Of a DNA stretch of 64,000 nucleotides, positions 1-16,953 are shown piece after piece. How positions within the stretch are numbered: position 1 is the stretch's first letter; each line of letters begins with the position of its first letter. The stretch covers positions 2,294,001-2,358,000 of the forward strand of contig CAVNZM010000016.1 in assembly GCA_963693365.1 (NCBI GenBank). Reading direction: 5' to 3'. A program made the translations under genes and the position numbers. This stretch comes from Amoebidium appalachense (Eukaryota; Ichthyosporea). The notes beneath the pieces were generated by a model. The model had not been told where the DNA came from, did not search any database, and was given only the letters and a program-made list of their open reading frames with translations.

Positions 1-123
1 TCATCTATCCAAATCTACCTAACTTGCTTTTGTGATAGTTTTAAAGCTTTGTGAATTCCTTTGTGTTTCTGAGCTCTACAGTGTACTCACCCGGGCTTGG
101 CCGTATGTGTAGGAAAATAATAA

Positions 124-1563
124 TTAGCACTGGAGTAATTCTGATTCCCACACACTGAGTGCATCCTCGGTTCTGACAAACGCATCCATATAGTATCTTG
201 GATAGAAGTGGTGAATGGCCGCCAAAACCGTTCGACAGTGGGCCAGCCCATTGTGCAGCCGTGAAGGTCTTGGATCATGATACAGCTCTGCAGCATAACT
301 GCTTAGAAGCTCATCAATAACCCAGACATTTTCACACCGGCCGATACCCCGGGTAGTCTTACACCAGCCAACAAATCGGTCTAGCACCCTATCATAATGA
401 CGGATGATAGCTGATTGTCTGTCGATGTTCAATACCCGTGCCACGCTGGGACTCGGAACGATTGCGCGTGACCGTGACGGTTCATCCGCGGGGTTATGTG
501 CTGACGGCACCCACACCCAGGATGGACGCACTGCTGCTGCGCACAGGAGAGCTGCCACTCTTCTACAGAGGTGGTTCAGGCGCCTAGAGCTTGATCTCCC
601 CTTCGCCACAGCATACACCAACGCTGTGTTCAGGTGAATCAGATGTGCGACCCGTGTGTGATGATTACGTGGAGCTCGTACAAAACGACGAAGTGACAAA
701 AGCAACGCATGTCCCTCTAAAATGGTGATGTGATCTGTGTGCTGCCACCGTGCGGAAATGGGATGGTACCACTGCAAGCCATCCACCATATCCAACAAGC
801 TAGCGGCGCATGCGGGGGGCTCCGGCTCAAGTGACTGGGGAGCGAAGGTGGGCTCTTCAATTTCATTTGCAACATAAACATCGCTGCGCTCGACCGATGA
901 CGGCATATAACGAGGGTCGCCGGCCTTCGTGTCGTGCCCGTCGAGGGAAAGAAAGGAATACCCGGGTTTTGAGACGGACTGGGACAGCGCCAATAACGAT
1001 TGCTCGACCGTGACATTGGCAACCGACACCCCTGCGCCAGTCATGGACGCATCCGAGGCCAGCACGACGGAGGCTGGCTGAGCCGACAGATCACACACCA
1101 CCAAGGGAGATAATGCAATCAACATAGACAATTCGACCTTAACTGCGAGGGGAATAGTGAGATCTGTCAGTGGCGTCGTGGCATTGGAGTAAACAAACTC
1201 GTAGCAAGATTCCAACACTGAGAAAAGGCACCTATTCAAAAGTAACAACCAAGCCCAGCCCCCCAACAACCGGGATAAATTTCGTGGAGACACTGCTTGC
1301 AGGCGTAAAACGACTTCAGTGTCAGCCAGAAGCTTGGCTAGCTTAGAAGAGTCGGGTCGAATTTTACCGTCGGACCCAATGGCGAGACCGAGTGCCACCG
1401 TTTCGGGTGTAGTTCGGGCTGCTCACACCGTCTTTGACGGCTTGATTTCGAATCCGTTTTCCTCGCCTGCTAGCCCCGCTGCTGTCATCTCCGAATTCAC
1501 CCTAGATTCTTCGAACCCTATCCCCACCCTTTTCACTCTACAAGACTCCTCAACGCTAGCGAG
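124..1563 (-). pseudogene. DIRS-like retroelement fragment: RT tail, RNase H, start of recombinase
   Basis: An open frame runs from 1398 down to a TAA at 124-126. Its first codon is GTG, and the frame continues upstream through an in-frame TGA at 1423-1425 to about 1563, so there is no natural start. Upstream of the TGA the residues GFEIKPSKTV, and just after it ETVALGLAIG, look like the end of a reverse transcriptase palm/thumb. Then comes an RNase H-like domain with LASDASM (Asp about 116), ILEGHA (Glu about 229) and NPADEPSR (Asp about 302). The usual Asp-Asn before the third helix reads HLIHLNT, so one catalytic Asp is missing. The last 90 residues resemble the N-terminal helical domain of the tyrosine recombinase found in DIRS/Ngaro elements. 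The FADD core of the RT and the catalytic recombinase domain are absent. Dead, truncated copy; family assignment is by motif layout only. Confidence 0.7.
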
Positions 1564-3060
1564 CTAATCAGCATGCTGAAGGGAAAAGACAAATGTAAAA
1601 GTCGTATTAATATCTAGAGCGAAAAAAGGAACCTTGAAAATGAGGAGAACGAGCTGGTTAACTTAGTTGAGTTGCCAGAATTCGTGTGACAATTGCAGAA
1701 ATCAACAGAAAAAAGGACAGCTAGCTAAGGCAACTAGTTTGTGCGCTTTTACACTAGCACCACCAAACTTAGTTCAACCAACTAACTCTACAAATCCCTT
1801 TTAACTCTGATGCCAGACACTCACACAAACGCTAAAACGAAAACCAAAGACTGAAATCCAAACGACATGTACTCCTTTAAATACCCGTTCCCAGGATGCA
1901 TTTGGAATTTGAAGCCAGACTGAAGAAACCAATCAAATGCTTTAAAATCTGACCAGATCAGAACATGCAATCAAAACCGAACCACACTAACTATATATGG
2001 AAACCAGGAATCCAACACAACTAATGCATGACAAATAACCAATCACCTCACCGCAATGCCACTCGGTGGATCTTCGTCTCTCACCGCTGCTTCCTCCCGC
2101 TCGAGAACAACATAGCCCCCACATTGTACAAAATTGGTTTTCGATTGGTCGGCGAAGTGTGGTGCGACATTCCATCTTCAGATTCCACTCATGAGCCCGC
2201 GAAAGGCGCACGAGCCCGAATGTGATCGTACGACTATCGAAAGTCGCGGTCAATGTGTCGCGTGCGCCGGCGGAGTTAGGTCTAGTTTATACCCTTTCGT
2301 CGATTATCAGCAGATCAAAAAGTTTGGTACAATTTACCTCCCGATTACCCACAGATTTCGCTACATGCCGCTTCTGATTATCTGCGGGTACGGGGGGTAG
2401 TTTTTCGCAGAGGTACTGTAGCTCAACTCCGCATCAACACCGCCCGTTATTACTAGAGTTCATTTGATACACATCAAGATCAACTCCTAAGAATCGTACA
2501 AACTAATAAGATTAAACGATCTATTAATCTTCATTACGAATATATAAAGCCAATTAGGTATTCATCCTATATATTTTATAGGAGCTCCGCGTGTCGTCTC
2601 TAAGGATCATAAAGGTGATCAAAAAATTAGAGTACCAATTATACATGTAAGATTTAGTTTCCTACTCATTGACCTGCTCTCTGTGTCGAAAAATGTTGTA
2701 TATTTAAGAATGTTACTCCTCGAGAGTACTTTAAATTTTATGTTATTTCAGCATATAGTGGAATTTAAGAACTGTATCATCCATGACACTCGTAATTTAT
2801 TAGCTTTTATGATTAACAAGGATCGGCAATAACAAGAGCCTAATTAACATCCATGATTACTAAGGATCGTCAATGACAAGAGACTAGTGACTAACTAATT
2901 AACATCCATAATTGCCAAGGATCGTCACGGTCAATGACAAAACTCCTCGGTATAAACTCCTCACCCAACTTCTTTATCACTCTTCTTTAAGATGTTATAC
3001 CCCCATGAGAGCGAAGCGAGTATTGGGGCTCATAGTACTCTAGTACCATCTACAGCTGTC
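1564..3060. other. AT-rich intergenic DNA without a supported gene
   Basis: No convincing coding exon is seen. At 2790-2945 there are three diverged copies of a roughly 45-55 bp motif containing AAGGATCGTCAATGACAA. The frames open around 1990-2400 on both strands are short and show no domain. Confidence 0.4.
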
Positions 3061-3722
3061 ACTCTGAAACCATCTTCTATCTGCTAAAACTCCAATTTCA
3101 AGTTCTGACCTCTAAAATTCCGATTCTCCGTAATTTACCATTCTTTAGATTTTCATCTTTTTCTTTCCTACTATTGAATGATTTAATTCCACTCTTAATG
3201 TACTATTAACATAGTACTAGATTTACTACTATACATAATAAATAAGTTGAATGATTATAATTTAAGATTCTTATTAATTCCATAAATTCAGATTTCAGAC
3301 CTCTAAAACTCCAAAGTTGGCAAAGTTTTGGATTTTAGCTTTTTCTGAATTTAGGATTTTTATTTTCATCTTTTCTCTTCCTACTATTGAATAATTTAAT
3401 TCTACTCCTAATGTACTATTAACATAGCACTAGATTCCTTACTATACATATTGAATATTTAATTACAATTTAAGATCTGCTAAACCTCCAAAGTTGGCAA
3501 AATTCTAGATTTTAGCATTGTCTGGATTTAGGATTTTAATTTACTCACAGTATTAACATAGTACTAGATTCCCTACTATATGTAATAAATAAATTAATTT
3601 CAATATAAGATTTTTATTAAGTTCATAAATTCCAATTTCTGATCTGTTTAAACTCCAAAGTTGGCAAGGTTTTGGATTTTTGACATCTTCTGGATTTAGG
3701 ATTTTTATTTTCATCTTTTATC
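3060..3722. repeat. Degenerate AT-rich tandem repeat
   Basis: Three to four diverged copies of a 170-220 bp unit. The marker CTCCAAAGTTGGCAA starts near 3311, 3487 and 3653, and TATTAACATAGTACTAG (or a close variant) near 3206, 3417 and 3550. The spacing varies, so copies carry internal deletions. Confidence 0.75.
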
Positions 3723-3881
3723 CTGACGGAAGCTTGGAATAAGAGAAGAGAAGAGAAGAGAGTAGGAAAGATAGCCCCCGAGGATCCCCGAACTGAGGGG
3801 AGGGTTGGCTAAAATGCCCATCAGGTTGTGTGTACTGTGTGCACAGGCGTGTGTACTGCCGGAATCCAAGCAGGAACTCGT

Positions 3882-3917
<36 letters not shown>

Positions 3918-4056
3918 CGTGTTTGGTCAGAAAGCCTGTCGTGTTCAAGAGGTTGTGGCGGTACAGCCTACTCATGCACACTCCTTGCACTCATAATTGA
4001 GTGCCGAATAACAGAAAACACCGTTCGGCCAGACCGGAAATTCGAGTGTTTTGGGC

Positions 4057-4910
4057 CGTTGAGCATAATAATTAAGCTTTTTGCTTAATAATTATTTTTC
4101 TTTTGACTGGATTTATTCGACGGAAAGATATGCAAGTATGCACGGCATACTGAGAAGACAATCTATAAAAAAAACTTCACGAGTTATCCAGTAACAAGTG
4201 CATACTGAGATACCTGAACACTGTGTGAAAATCAGTTAAATACTCAATGTGACGACCAACAGAATTCAACAAAAAATCTAAAGTGGTCACATTGCCAGCC
4301 AGTGTAGCAGACACCCGTACTAGGGAAAGAGGTAAAACGCGACATAAAAACTCACACTTATCAACATGCTTGCGATTAAAAGGTTCAGCACCAAAGTGGC
4401 ACCAGCGGCGATGGAAACAAAAATTACAACGCCACTGCACAACTTCCCAGGCAGTATCAACATCAGAGCCTCATACAGACTTATCTACTAGGGTGGTATC
4501 CATACGTACAGCAGGAGAAATATATCCTGCCAAAGCTCCCAAAAAGCGATAATGATCAGTACGGTGTTGCCTAAGGAACATAACACATGCCGACTGAGTT
4601 TTACCTTTGATTTCTCTATCAGAACGAGAAAGAAACTTATACTGGGTATGGTAATAACGCGAAAAGGCAGAAAAAACAGGAAGAGAAAAAAAAGAGGGAG
4701 TTAGATAGCGAGAGGAAGAATCAGGTAGGCTGAGGACATTCATGAAAGTAGCGTTGTTTGTCATTTAAGCTTTTCACTTAATAATTATGCTTTTGCTTGA
4801 TAATTAAGCTCTTGGCATAATAATTATGCTCGAGCTTAAAAATTAAGCAAAAGCATAACAATTAAGCTTTTGCATAATAACTAAGCTAAAAGCGAGTTTA
4901 TTAAGCTCGT
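4057..4910. repeat. Arrays of short AT palindromes flanking a transposon-like ORF
   Basis: At 4057-4098 and again at 4764-4910 the sequence is built from imperfect palindromes of the type TAATTAAGCTTTTGCTTAAT. One or two units lie on the left and about seven on the right. They bracket the minus-strand ORF at 4177-4764. They could be subterminal repeats of that element or a separate satellite. Confidence 0.6.
4108..4764 (-). mobile_element. Unclassified transposon-like element with a TGA-interrupted ORF
   Basis: A minus-strand frame starts at an ATG (4764-4762), meets TGA at 4473-4471, then continues in the same frame to a final TGA at 4179-4177, about 196 codons in all. The second half has a Cys/His cluster (CNFCFHRRWCHF) followed by a hydrophobic C-terminus ending VFRYLSMHLLLDNS. 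The 3' end plus about 70 bp of downstream non-coding DNA recurs in opposite orientation at 23296-23422, where the frame ends VFRCLSMQLLPYNS, also with TGA. Two diverged copies preserving the C-terminal reading frame support a once-coding mobile element. I do not recognise the family. The internal TGA suggests a dead copy. Confidence 0.6.
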
Positions 4911-5320
4911 GTGGTGGGGCCCTAGATGGGGGGGAAGGGGGGAGGGGGGTTTGGGGTGAGCTCGTGGGGTCAGTGATGGCATTAAGGTGCACCTTAAATG
5001 TGACTATTCCCCTCCCCTTCCCCCTCCCCCTTCCCCCCCCTCCCCCCCCCCTCCCCCCCCCCCCCCCCCCCCCCCCTCAAAAAAAAAAAAAAAAAAAAAA
5101 AACTGGGTAAACACAAACATCCTTACCTCACTCCCACCCCCCCCACCCCCCCACCCCCTCCCCTTCCACCCCCCCTCCCCACAAAAAAAAGAAGAACATG
5201 ATAAAGAAACCTGCCACAAATTCAATATTGCACAAAATTGAGCTAGCCTTCACCCCCTCCTCCCCCTCCCCCCAAACCCCCCTCGGGGCGTTCCCCCAAA
5301 ACACACATGCGCGCACATGT

Positions 5321-5364
<44 letters not shown>

Positions 5365-5424
5365 CGTGACGCACGCACACCCACACACACACACACGAGC
5401 ACACACAACACACACACATACACT

Positions 5425-5458
<34 letters not shown>

Positions 5459-5649
5459 AGAGAGGGGGGGAGGGGGTGGGGGGGGCGGCGAGAGAGAGAC
5501 TCATGGAGAGAACGAGGGAGGGGGACAGAGAGAGAAAGAAGGGGGGGGGGGGGGGGGTCGGGAAAGAGAGAGGCCGGGGAGGGTTTGGGGGGGGGGGGGG
5601 GGGGGGGGATGGGAGGGGGATAGACAGCGATAGAGTGAGGGGGGGGGGG

Positions 5650-5689
<40 letters not shown>

Positions 5690-5746
5690 GGGAGAGAGAG
5701 GGAGAGGGAGAGAGAGAAGGGGGGAGAGGGGGGGGGGGGGGGGGGG

Positions 5747-5956
<210 letters not shown>

Positions 5957-6116
5957 CGGCCCGCCGCGCGGCTGGCTCCTTAGCATTTTTAAATCTTCGG
6001 GGGATCCAAACACTTTTTCTCTTTCTTTCCTCGCACCATGCCTATCTATTTAATATGTCCACATCATCACGCCCTTTTCTGACACTTCTAGATCTTCCCC
6101 TTCGAAGCCCATGCGT

Positions 6117-6195
<79 letters not shown>

Positions 6196-6533
6196 GTGGG
6201 GAGGGGGGGGGGGGGGGGGGGGTCATAGTATCTAATGCAGGCACCGTATGTGTAGACGGTGCTGGGATTACGCGTCCCCCCATCGGCTTGTCTCTGTGGT
6301 TCTCAAAACTATAATATTGTCTGCCCTCACAAAGTAAACGGGTGCGTGCCACCTGGGTGGGTGTGAGAGTGTGGGCAAGTGTGGGTGCGTGTGCGTATGT
6401 GAAGGAATGTGTGGGCGTGCCTGCTGTGCGAGCTATGTATGTAAGAGGGAAATTAAAGGGAGCGACGGATGGGAGGGAGATGCTGAGAGCGGGGGGCGGG
6501 GAGGGGGATTGCGCAATGTGTTTGCATGTGTCT

Positions 6534-6547
<14 letters not shown>

Positions 6548-6605
<58 letters not shown>
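6548..6605. repeat. Poly(G) run, 58 nt
   Basis: Uninterrupted G directly after a short (TG)n stretch. Confidence 0.95.
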
Positions 6606-6606
<1 letters not shown>

Positions 6607-6682
6607 AGGTGTGTGGAGGGGGGAGGGACTCGGGGGAGGGGAAGGGGTGCTGGATATGACGGTTCAGTACCCTACCAGTCCC

Positions 6683-6714
<32 letters not shown>

Positions 6715-7084
6715 AATAAATAAATATATATATATATATAAAATAAAAAACCTTCTCTCTCGGAGTATCTACTCATTCCCAACTCCCCCCCCCCCCCCTT
6801 CCTTCCCCCCCCCCCCCCCCTCTCCAGTCCTCCCCGCCCCATCCCCCCCCACTCCCCCCCCCCCCCCCCACACACCTCTAGCACTGAGTCTGAGACCACG
6901 CACCACACATACGCAACCACGTGCGCACGCACGTACATACCCACGCACGCACGCACATAACCGTCGTTTGAACCACACGAACCGTTCTCTTTTACTCTTT
7001 TCTTCCCGTTCCCTCCCTCAATTTCTTAGCTTTTTCCCACTGTAACAGCCTTCCTGTTTATCTCCTTCCACCACCCCGCCCCCA

Positions 7085-7130
<46 letters not shown>

Positions 7131-7767
7131 CTCCCCCCTCAATCCTTCCTTCCCCAGCAACCTCCTCCCCCCTCCCCCCCCCCCCCTCCCCCCCACACAC
7201 ACACACACACAGACACACCCCTCCTCCTTACTTCTTCTCTCTTCCAACGGCATTTCACACGCTAACGCACAATACAGTGCGTTTACTAAAGGCATTAGTT
7301 GAAAGCAACGTTGTGTTGGACACAAAAATCGAATCACGACGTTTGTTCTTTCTTTTGGTGTACATACACGTTGGGGGATTTCAACGGAAAACGAAATGTG
7401 GTGCCGGCGATCGCGACACACGTCAGTGCCCCAAAAATCAGGGAAAGCCCAAACTAACTTGCGTGTGTGTTTAAGTTTCTGAGATTGTGGGTGGAAAAAA
7501 GCCCTTTGTTTTTCCTTAGCAATACTGTAAGTATTAGCCTTTTATATGACGACAAGCAGGTGTGAAGGCCTAGGGGACACGAACGCTGACACGAACGGTT
7601 CGAAGCTTCAAGTCCGAAACGGCACGAAACACAGGTTACACAGCACGAACAGAAACGAAATGGAGTATTAACACGTTTATATGATTGGGTTAGTTAACCT
7701 TTTTAAATTGTAATAGGTGGAGTTTTGGAATCATGATGACAAATAAGGTTAGTATGTCATGAAAGGC

Positions 7768-8160
7768 TCATTCCAAATACCGCACAACCGTTCTCGCAAC
7801 TTCAGCCTGTGTGGACACACGAACGACGAACTTGAGCCGTTTCTTTTTGTGTGTTTTTGCTTGTTTGAAAACAGCTATTGCAAAGTCTTTATTATTCTCG
7901 CAACTCATAATGTTTTTAAAAACTCCGGTGTGAATGTTTTCTTCACAGCTTGGACAAAGCACTTGACCACATTGGTCGCATTCTGTGGTTCACATTTCAG
8001 AATTGGAATTCAGGCACATCATAATTATTGTATAGGCCAGTTTGGTTTTGGAAGAAACAGAGGTTCCAACCCTCCTACCTCTTTTTCCTTCCTTTTGCGA
8101 AACGACACTTACTGCCACATAAAAGTCTTCCAAAATGTGAGTCAACATCTGCCCCTACAG
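7768..8160 (-). CDS. Partial gene model with B-box-like zinc-binding segment
   Basis: Minus-strand exon at 7982-7768 opens after a CCACAG acceptor and reads CDQCGQVLCPSCEENIH, then a basic stretch ending VARTVVRYLE and a stop. The C-x2-C-x4-C-x2-C-x4-H spacing resembles a B-box or a similar treble-clef finger. An upstream segment ends at 8113 with a GTAAGT donor. Its frame (GRLLCG) joins in phase, so the junction reads RLLCGKCDQCG. The first exon's own boundary (about 8160) is uncertain, and no further upstream exon was found. A plus-strand frame of 153 codons overlaps but has no domain. Moderate to low confidence: the splice phases and Cys spacing agree but the piece is short. Confidence 0.4.
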
Positions 8161-8229
8161 TGGCAGACTAGACCTTCACCTAGGCTAGGAATTATCCAAC
8201 ACTTCCATACTTGGATCTAACTTACGACT

Positions 8230-9216
8230 GAAACGCAAATCATATATGTCGCACACGGTAACAAAAAACCGCACACGTGCCAGTGGTTCCGCGGGGAAAA
8301 GCCCCTTCGTTCCACGTGAACGTGAAGAGAGGTGGGCAGGCGTAACGAGGTACGGGTAAACATTTTCTCACGGTCTGTGCTTGATGGTCAGATCTGTGAT
8401 TTTCTCGAAACTGCTCAGTATGTGTGTTACCAAAAAAGAAAAAAGAAAAGAAACCGTGGGCGAAAATTCGCGATCGTACGCATGCATGCTTGCAGGTGTT
8501 GCGTAGATGCCTGTGTGGGTTGCATGTGGTTGTATGTGTAGGGTTAACGATAAATCTCGAGTCACTTTTTTTTATTTTTTTTTTAAGGACAGCTGCACTG
8601 ATTCTCAGGACAGAAGCTCTAATTCTCATCTTTTAGCATCTGCACGCGCATACACTTGGTCATGCACACATTTTTGCATGTGTTCGTGAACCCGATCGTG
8701 CCCCGTGTGCGGGCTCACTGTGTGTGTGTGCGTCCGTGTGTGTGTGTGTGGGGGTGGGTGGGTGGGTGGGTGTGTGGGGTGTGTGCGCGCGCGTGTGCTG
8801 GCACACCTGGTGTTCTTGTGCATGCGTGTACGATCTTGGTGCGTGTGAGCGGTGCGTATGTGCATGAGTGCGTGTGTTCGTGTGTACATTTGTTCGTGTG
8901 TGTGTGTGTGTGTGTTGTGTGTGTGTGTGCTCACGCGTGTGTGCGCGCCCGCATGTATCACACTCCATTGCATCTTCTGGTATGTATGGTGGATCTATGG
9001 GTGCAGCAACCTGTACTTTGTATGTGTGCTCGTTCGAACTTTTGCAAGATGTACTTGTGTGCTGTACTTGTGTGCATAAGTGGGGCTGTGTGGATGTGGT
9101 CTCCCCCCCCTCCCCCCTTTCCCTTTTTTCTTTTTTCAATTCTGTTTTTGTGAGTTTAAAGATGTGCAGCAGCAAGTGCTTGCTCTTTCTTCTTTTCTTT
9201 TCTCTCTTTGTGTGTG

Positions 9217-9250
<34 letters not shown>

Positions 9251-9480
9251 CGAGCGTGCGTCCGCGCGGGTGCATGGGCGGGCAGGCGGGACAGTGGCAG
9301 GATGAGGGGCAGGAATGCAGTGAAATACGTGTGCATGTGTTTATGCGCGCTATTTTTGTCTGTGTGTGTGTGTGTGTGTGTGTAGCTGTCTGTGCATGTG
9401 TGTGCACATGCGTGCCTGTGTGTATGCATGCGGCTTCCCGTACGCATTTTTACGTGTGTTTGTACTTTTGATTGACCCCA
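8230..9480. other. Non-coding stretch with (TG)n and (TGCG)n tracts
   Basis: 8230-8660 is unique sequence with no supported exon. 8720-9460 is a patchwork of TG, TGCG and GGGT microsatellites, most clearly TGCG units at 9216-9246. Confidence 0.6.
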
Positions 9481-9500
9481 TGTATACCAACCCCATATAG

Positions 9501-13143
<3,643 letters not shown>

Positions 13144-13397
13144 GTATCATACCCCTCCCCCTCCCCCCTCCCTCTCCCCCCCCCCCCCCTCCCCTCTCAC
13201 ATATCCACACCCCCCCCCCCCCCCCCCCAAAAAAAAAAAAAAAAAAAAAAAATTGCCGACCGCGTTTTTTTGCATTTGCGTCGTGCCGTAGGTGGCAAAT
13301 GTGTACTTCATGTTCTGTACGATTTCAAGACCGTCCCCTGTAAACATCCCCCCCCCCCCCCCCCCCCCTCCCCCCCCCCCCCCCCCCAAAAAAAAAA

Positions 13398-13428
<31 letters not shown>

Positions 13429-13582
13429 ATAGATACATAAAGGGGGGGAAATGGCGAGTGGAGCACACCAGCCCACGATCCCAACACTTTTCACTGCACC
13501 CAGCTCATATCATCGTGTCCCATTTTGCTGGTGAAATATTGACACACAAAAATGTCCGAAACCAGTCGTTGCACTTTTGCCC

Positions 13583-13620
<38 letters not shown>

Positions 13621-14069
13621 CCCTCCCTTCCTCCCTCCCACCCTCCCTCCCTCCCTCCATCCCATTCTCCCTCCCTCCCTCCATCCCTCTCTCCCTCCCT
13701 CCCTCCATCCCTCTCTCCCTCTCCCCCCCCCCCCCCCCCCCCCCCCCCTGGCTCCCCCCTCCCTCACCACCCCCGCCCCCACTCTGTCCCTGCACTCCTC
13801 CTTCTCTGTATCTTCTAACTATATCACTTTTCCATTATAAAAAAAAAACCTTTTCCTACATCACCAACACTCCTTTGCATTATTTTGCCATATTTGGCAG
13901 TTGCCACGTGACGGTGGATCGTTTCCATTGGCTGACTGGTAGCGCAATGCTCCTCGGGCCGACCCGGAAGAAGTCAACGATAGGAAAGACCGACGCAACT
14001 GCATGATTTGCCGCTGTGAATATACCCATTTTTCCTAATTGACTTGATTTTGTTTTTGCATCTTGTTGT

Positions 14070-14116
<47 letters not shown>

Positions 14117-14148
14117 CGCGTGTGTGCGTGCGTGCGTGCGTGCGTGGG

Positions 14149-14192
<44 letters not shown>

Positions 14193-14436
14193 TGTGTGCG
14201 TGTATCATACGGTATATATATATACGCCAGGAATTGAGGTCCGGTGTGGCCGGGTTGTGTGCATGTGCCTGGACACGTAGGGGCACCTTTCCGTAGAAGT
14301 GCATGTGGTGCAGTTGTTTTTTTGATTGATGTAGTTGTTTTGTCATGGTGTGTTTACTTATCGTGTGCACCCCCGTCCCCCCCCCCTCCCCCCCCCCCCC
14401 TCCCCCTCCCCCCCCCCCTTCTCCACACCTCCCCCT

Positions 14437-14523
<87 letters not shown>

Positions 14524-14630
14524 ACCACCACCACCACCACCACCATGCCGCCACTAAGCAATCAACACCCACTTAATCCCCCCCTACACACACACACACA
14601 CACACAAACACGCACGTGCGCGCACACACG

Positions 14631-14706
<76 letters not shown>

Positions 14707-14709
14707 CAC

Positions 14710-14764
<55 letters not shown>

Positions 14765-14769
14765 CACGG

Positions 14770-14800
<31 letters not shown>

Positions 14801-14960
14801 CACACACATGCGTGTGCGCCCGCGCTGCACACACGCACACAAACCGTTTAAAGGAAAGTGTGGTGTCACACCTGCCACAGATACACAGACACATTACACT
14901 GTTGCTGTGCGCACACGCACGCGCTCGTGCACGTATACATACGTGAAACTGCTGTCTTGC
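13144..14960. repeat. Microsatellite cluster after the zinc-finger gene
   Basis: C-then-A tracts at 13208-13252 and 13362-13440 (the latter ending in an AAAT repeat), CCCT-rich DNA at 13620-13730, (TG)n and (TGCG)n at 14076-14200, and (CA)n at 14443-14522 and 14640-14800. The unique island 13880-14040 holds ATTGGC and CCGGAAG motifs and may be a promoter. 13270-13345 resembles the poly(C)-terminated repeat. Confidence 0.8.
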
Positions 14961-16569
14961 AAGTGAATGTGCGATTTGAGTGGGGAGGGTGTTGGTTTAG
15001 CCCTGTATTCTTTTAAAAAATACAGATCCCAGGGTATGATTCTTTACGGTTAGAAGCCAAGGGCTCATTAAAAGAGTGTCTGTGTAGATAGTTTTATGGT
15101 TTTATCTTTCTTGCTAAGGGAACTTGTGTGTGTTCTCTTGTCACCATTTTTCTAAATTTGCTGAACTGAGTTCTTTTAGTGCCGTTTTTTTGTAAACTTT
15201 AACCTTGGTTTCAGAAAAACGATAATATCCTATGGAGACTATGAAGCGTAATAACGTGCTTGTTTTCCAGACGCGTGGCTCAAAAGTAATTAATAATTTC
15301 ACATGTTTTGACCATTGTAGCATCGTTTCTATGATTACGATCGGATAACCCATATATGGAAGTTGTGCATAATCGATTATATCATAATCACAGTGAAGAT
15401 TGCCCCTATTGTGTGCGTACGGGGAGCCCAAATCGTATAGTTGGATTTCGATAATTATTTCAGATTTTCGGAATCTTGAATAGTGTATTTGTTTGTGTAG
15501 TGGGGCCGGCACCCACTGGCGACGAGGGAGAAAAAGAACGGAAAGTTCAAAATGCAGGCTAGCAGTGTGGTGGAGCTGGAATTACCCACCCGGAGATTTA
15601 AAGTGAATATTATTATAATGTGGTTGGGGGGGGGGGGGGGGGGACGTTCAACTTCGGTGCACGATAGTTTTGCGCACGTACAAAACACCACGAGCTAAAT
15701 CGTGTGTGTGTGTGTGTGTGTGCGCATACCGTGTACGTGTGTGTGATGTGTGCTGTGTGTTTATGTGCGTGCGTACATTACATTAAGTGTGTGTGTGTGT
15801 GTGGTGCAATGTGTACTGCGATGTGCGAGACGTGTGCGTAGTGTATTACGCATGCACGCGTTTTCTGGGCGTGTCCTTGTGTGCCGGATGTGTGCTAAGT
15901 GCAATTGTGCAATTGTGTGGACGCGGCTTGGGACGGGCATGCGCGTGTACATCATTTCGGAGTGTTCTTTGAGCTCTCTAGCTTACGTAACTTCAGTGTG
16001 TGTGTGTGTGTGCTCGTATGCGGATGTGCGTGCATGTGTTGTTCCATATGTGTGCTTGTGACACGTGTGGGCCTATGTGTGTCCACATACACATGCATGC
16101 GCGATGGCGTATGTGTACATGTACAAACACGCACATATGTGTGCCCCTCTGTCTCTTCCCCTATGGTAGTTATAACGTTCAGAAATCCACTCCGAAATTT
16201 AGCAATTGAAGACCGCTTTTTATTTGCTCGAGTCATCTGTTTGACTCTCGGGGCATACACAGTTCCCCTTCATATACTACAAGTAAACATTTTTCGGTTC
16301 TTTTTTTCTTTCCTAGACATAGTTTTACACATTCCTGACCAGCAGAATTGGTTTCTAAAATACTTTTGTTAATACTAAAGAAAAGAAAAAGTGTCATATG
16401 CAGATTCCTTTCCAACTAATTTACACATCAACTGTGGTTATACCACATGGAAAAGATTGGGTTTGTTCGTACGACAACGGTGAACAATAGAGGGTAGAGG
16501 GCAACCAAGACTTGCCCCGATTTCTACAAAAGCAGTAGAAGGAATTACACGTTCCCCTCCCTCCCTCCC

Positions 16570-16614
<45 letters not shown>

Positions 16615-16860
16615 AAAAAAAAAAGAAAAGAAAAAGAAAAAAAAGGAAGAGGGGACAGAAAGCAGTTCAGCATGGAAATGAAAGGAACACAAAAAATCAC
16701 ACATGTTCCTTGACAATGGTATGACAATTTCCAACACCGTACTACTAAGCAGGCAACCCCATTTCAGCGCAATCACATAATACCGATTACGAAGAAAACT
16801 CAATGCTACCATCAAGACACTTCCAAGTTTAGACCTGTAGTAGGGGTCTCCCCAAACACT
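14961..16860. other. Mostly unique DNA, no supported gene
   Basis: A well-placed ATG (AAAATGC) at 15551 opens MQASSVVELELPTRRFK before a GTGAAT donor-like site, but no in-phase second exon was found. 16170-16282 (+) has a good acceptor and reads NPLRNLAIED, and 16438-16860 (-) holds an open frame split by a C/A tract. None is strong enough to call a gene. Confidence 0.4.
16570..16624. repeat. C-then-A compound tract
   Basis: About 34 C followed by about 20 A. Confidence 0.95.
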
Positions 16861-16904
16861 CACCCCCCATTCTTCTCGTCATCAAAAAAAAAAAAAATGC
16901 CTGT

Positions 16905-16942
<38 letters not shown>

Positions 16943-16953
16943 ACCTCTTTTTG

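Noticed and set aside
4471-4473. TGA read as an amino acid in this organism
   Set aside because: Internal TGAs occur only in transposon remnants. The SAM gene and both copies of the element end with TGA, so the standard code fits.
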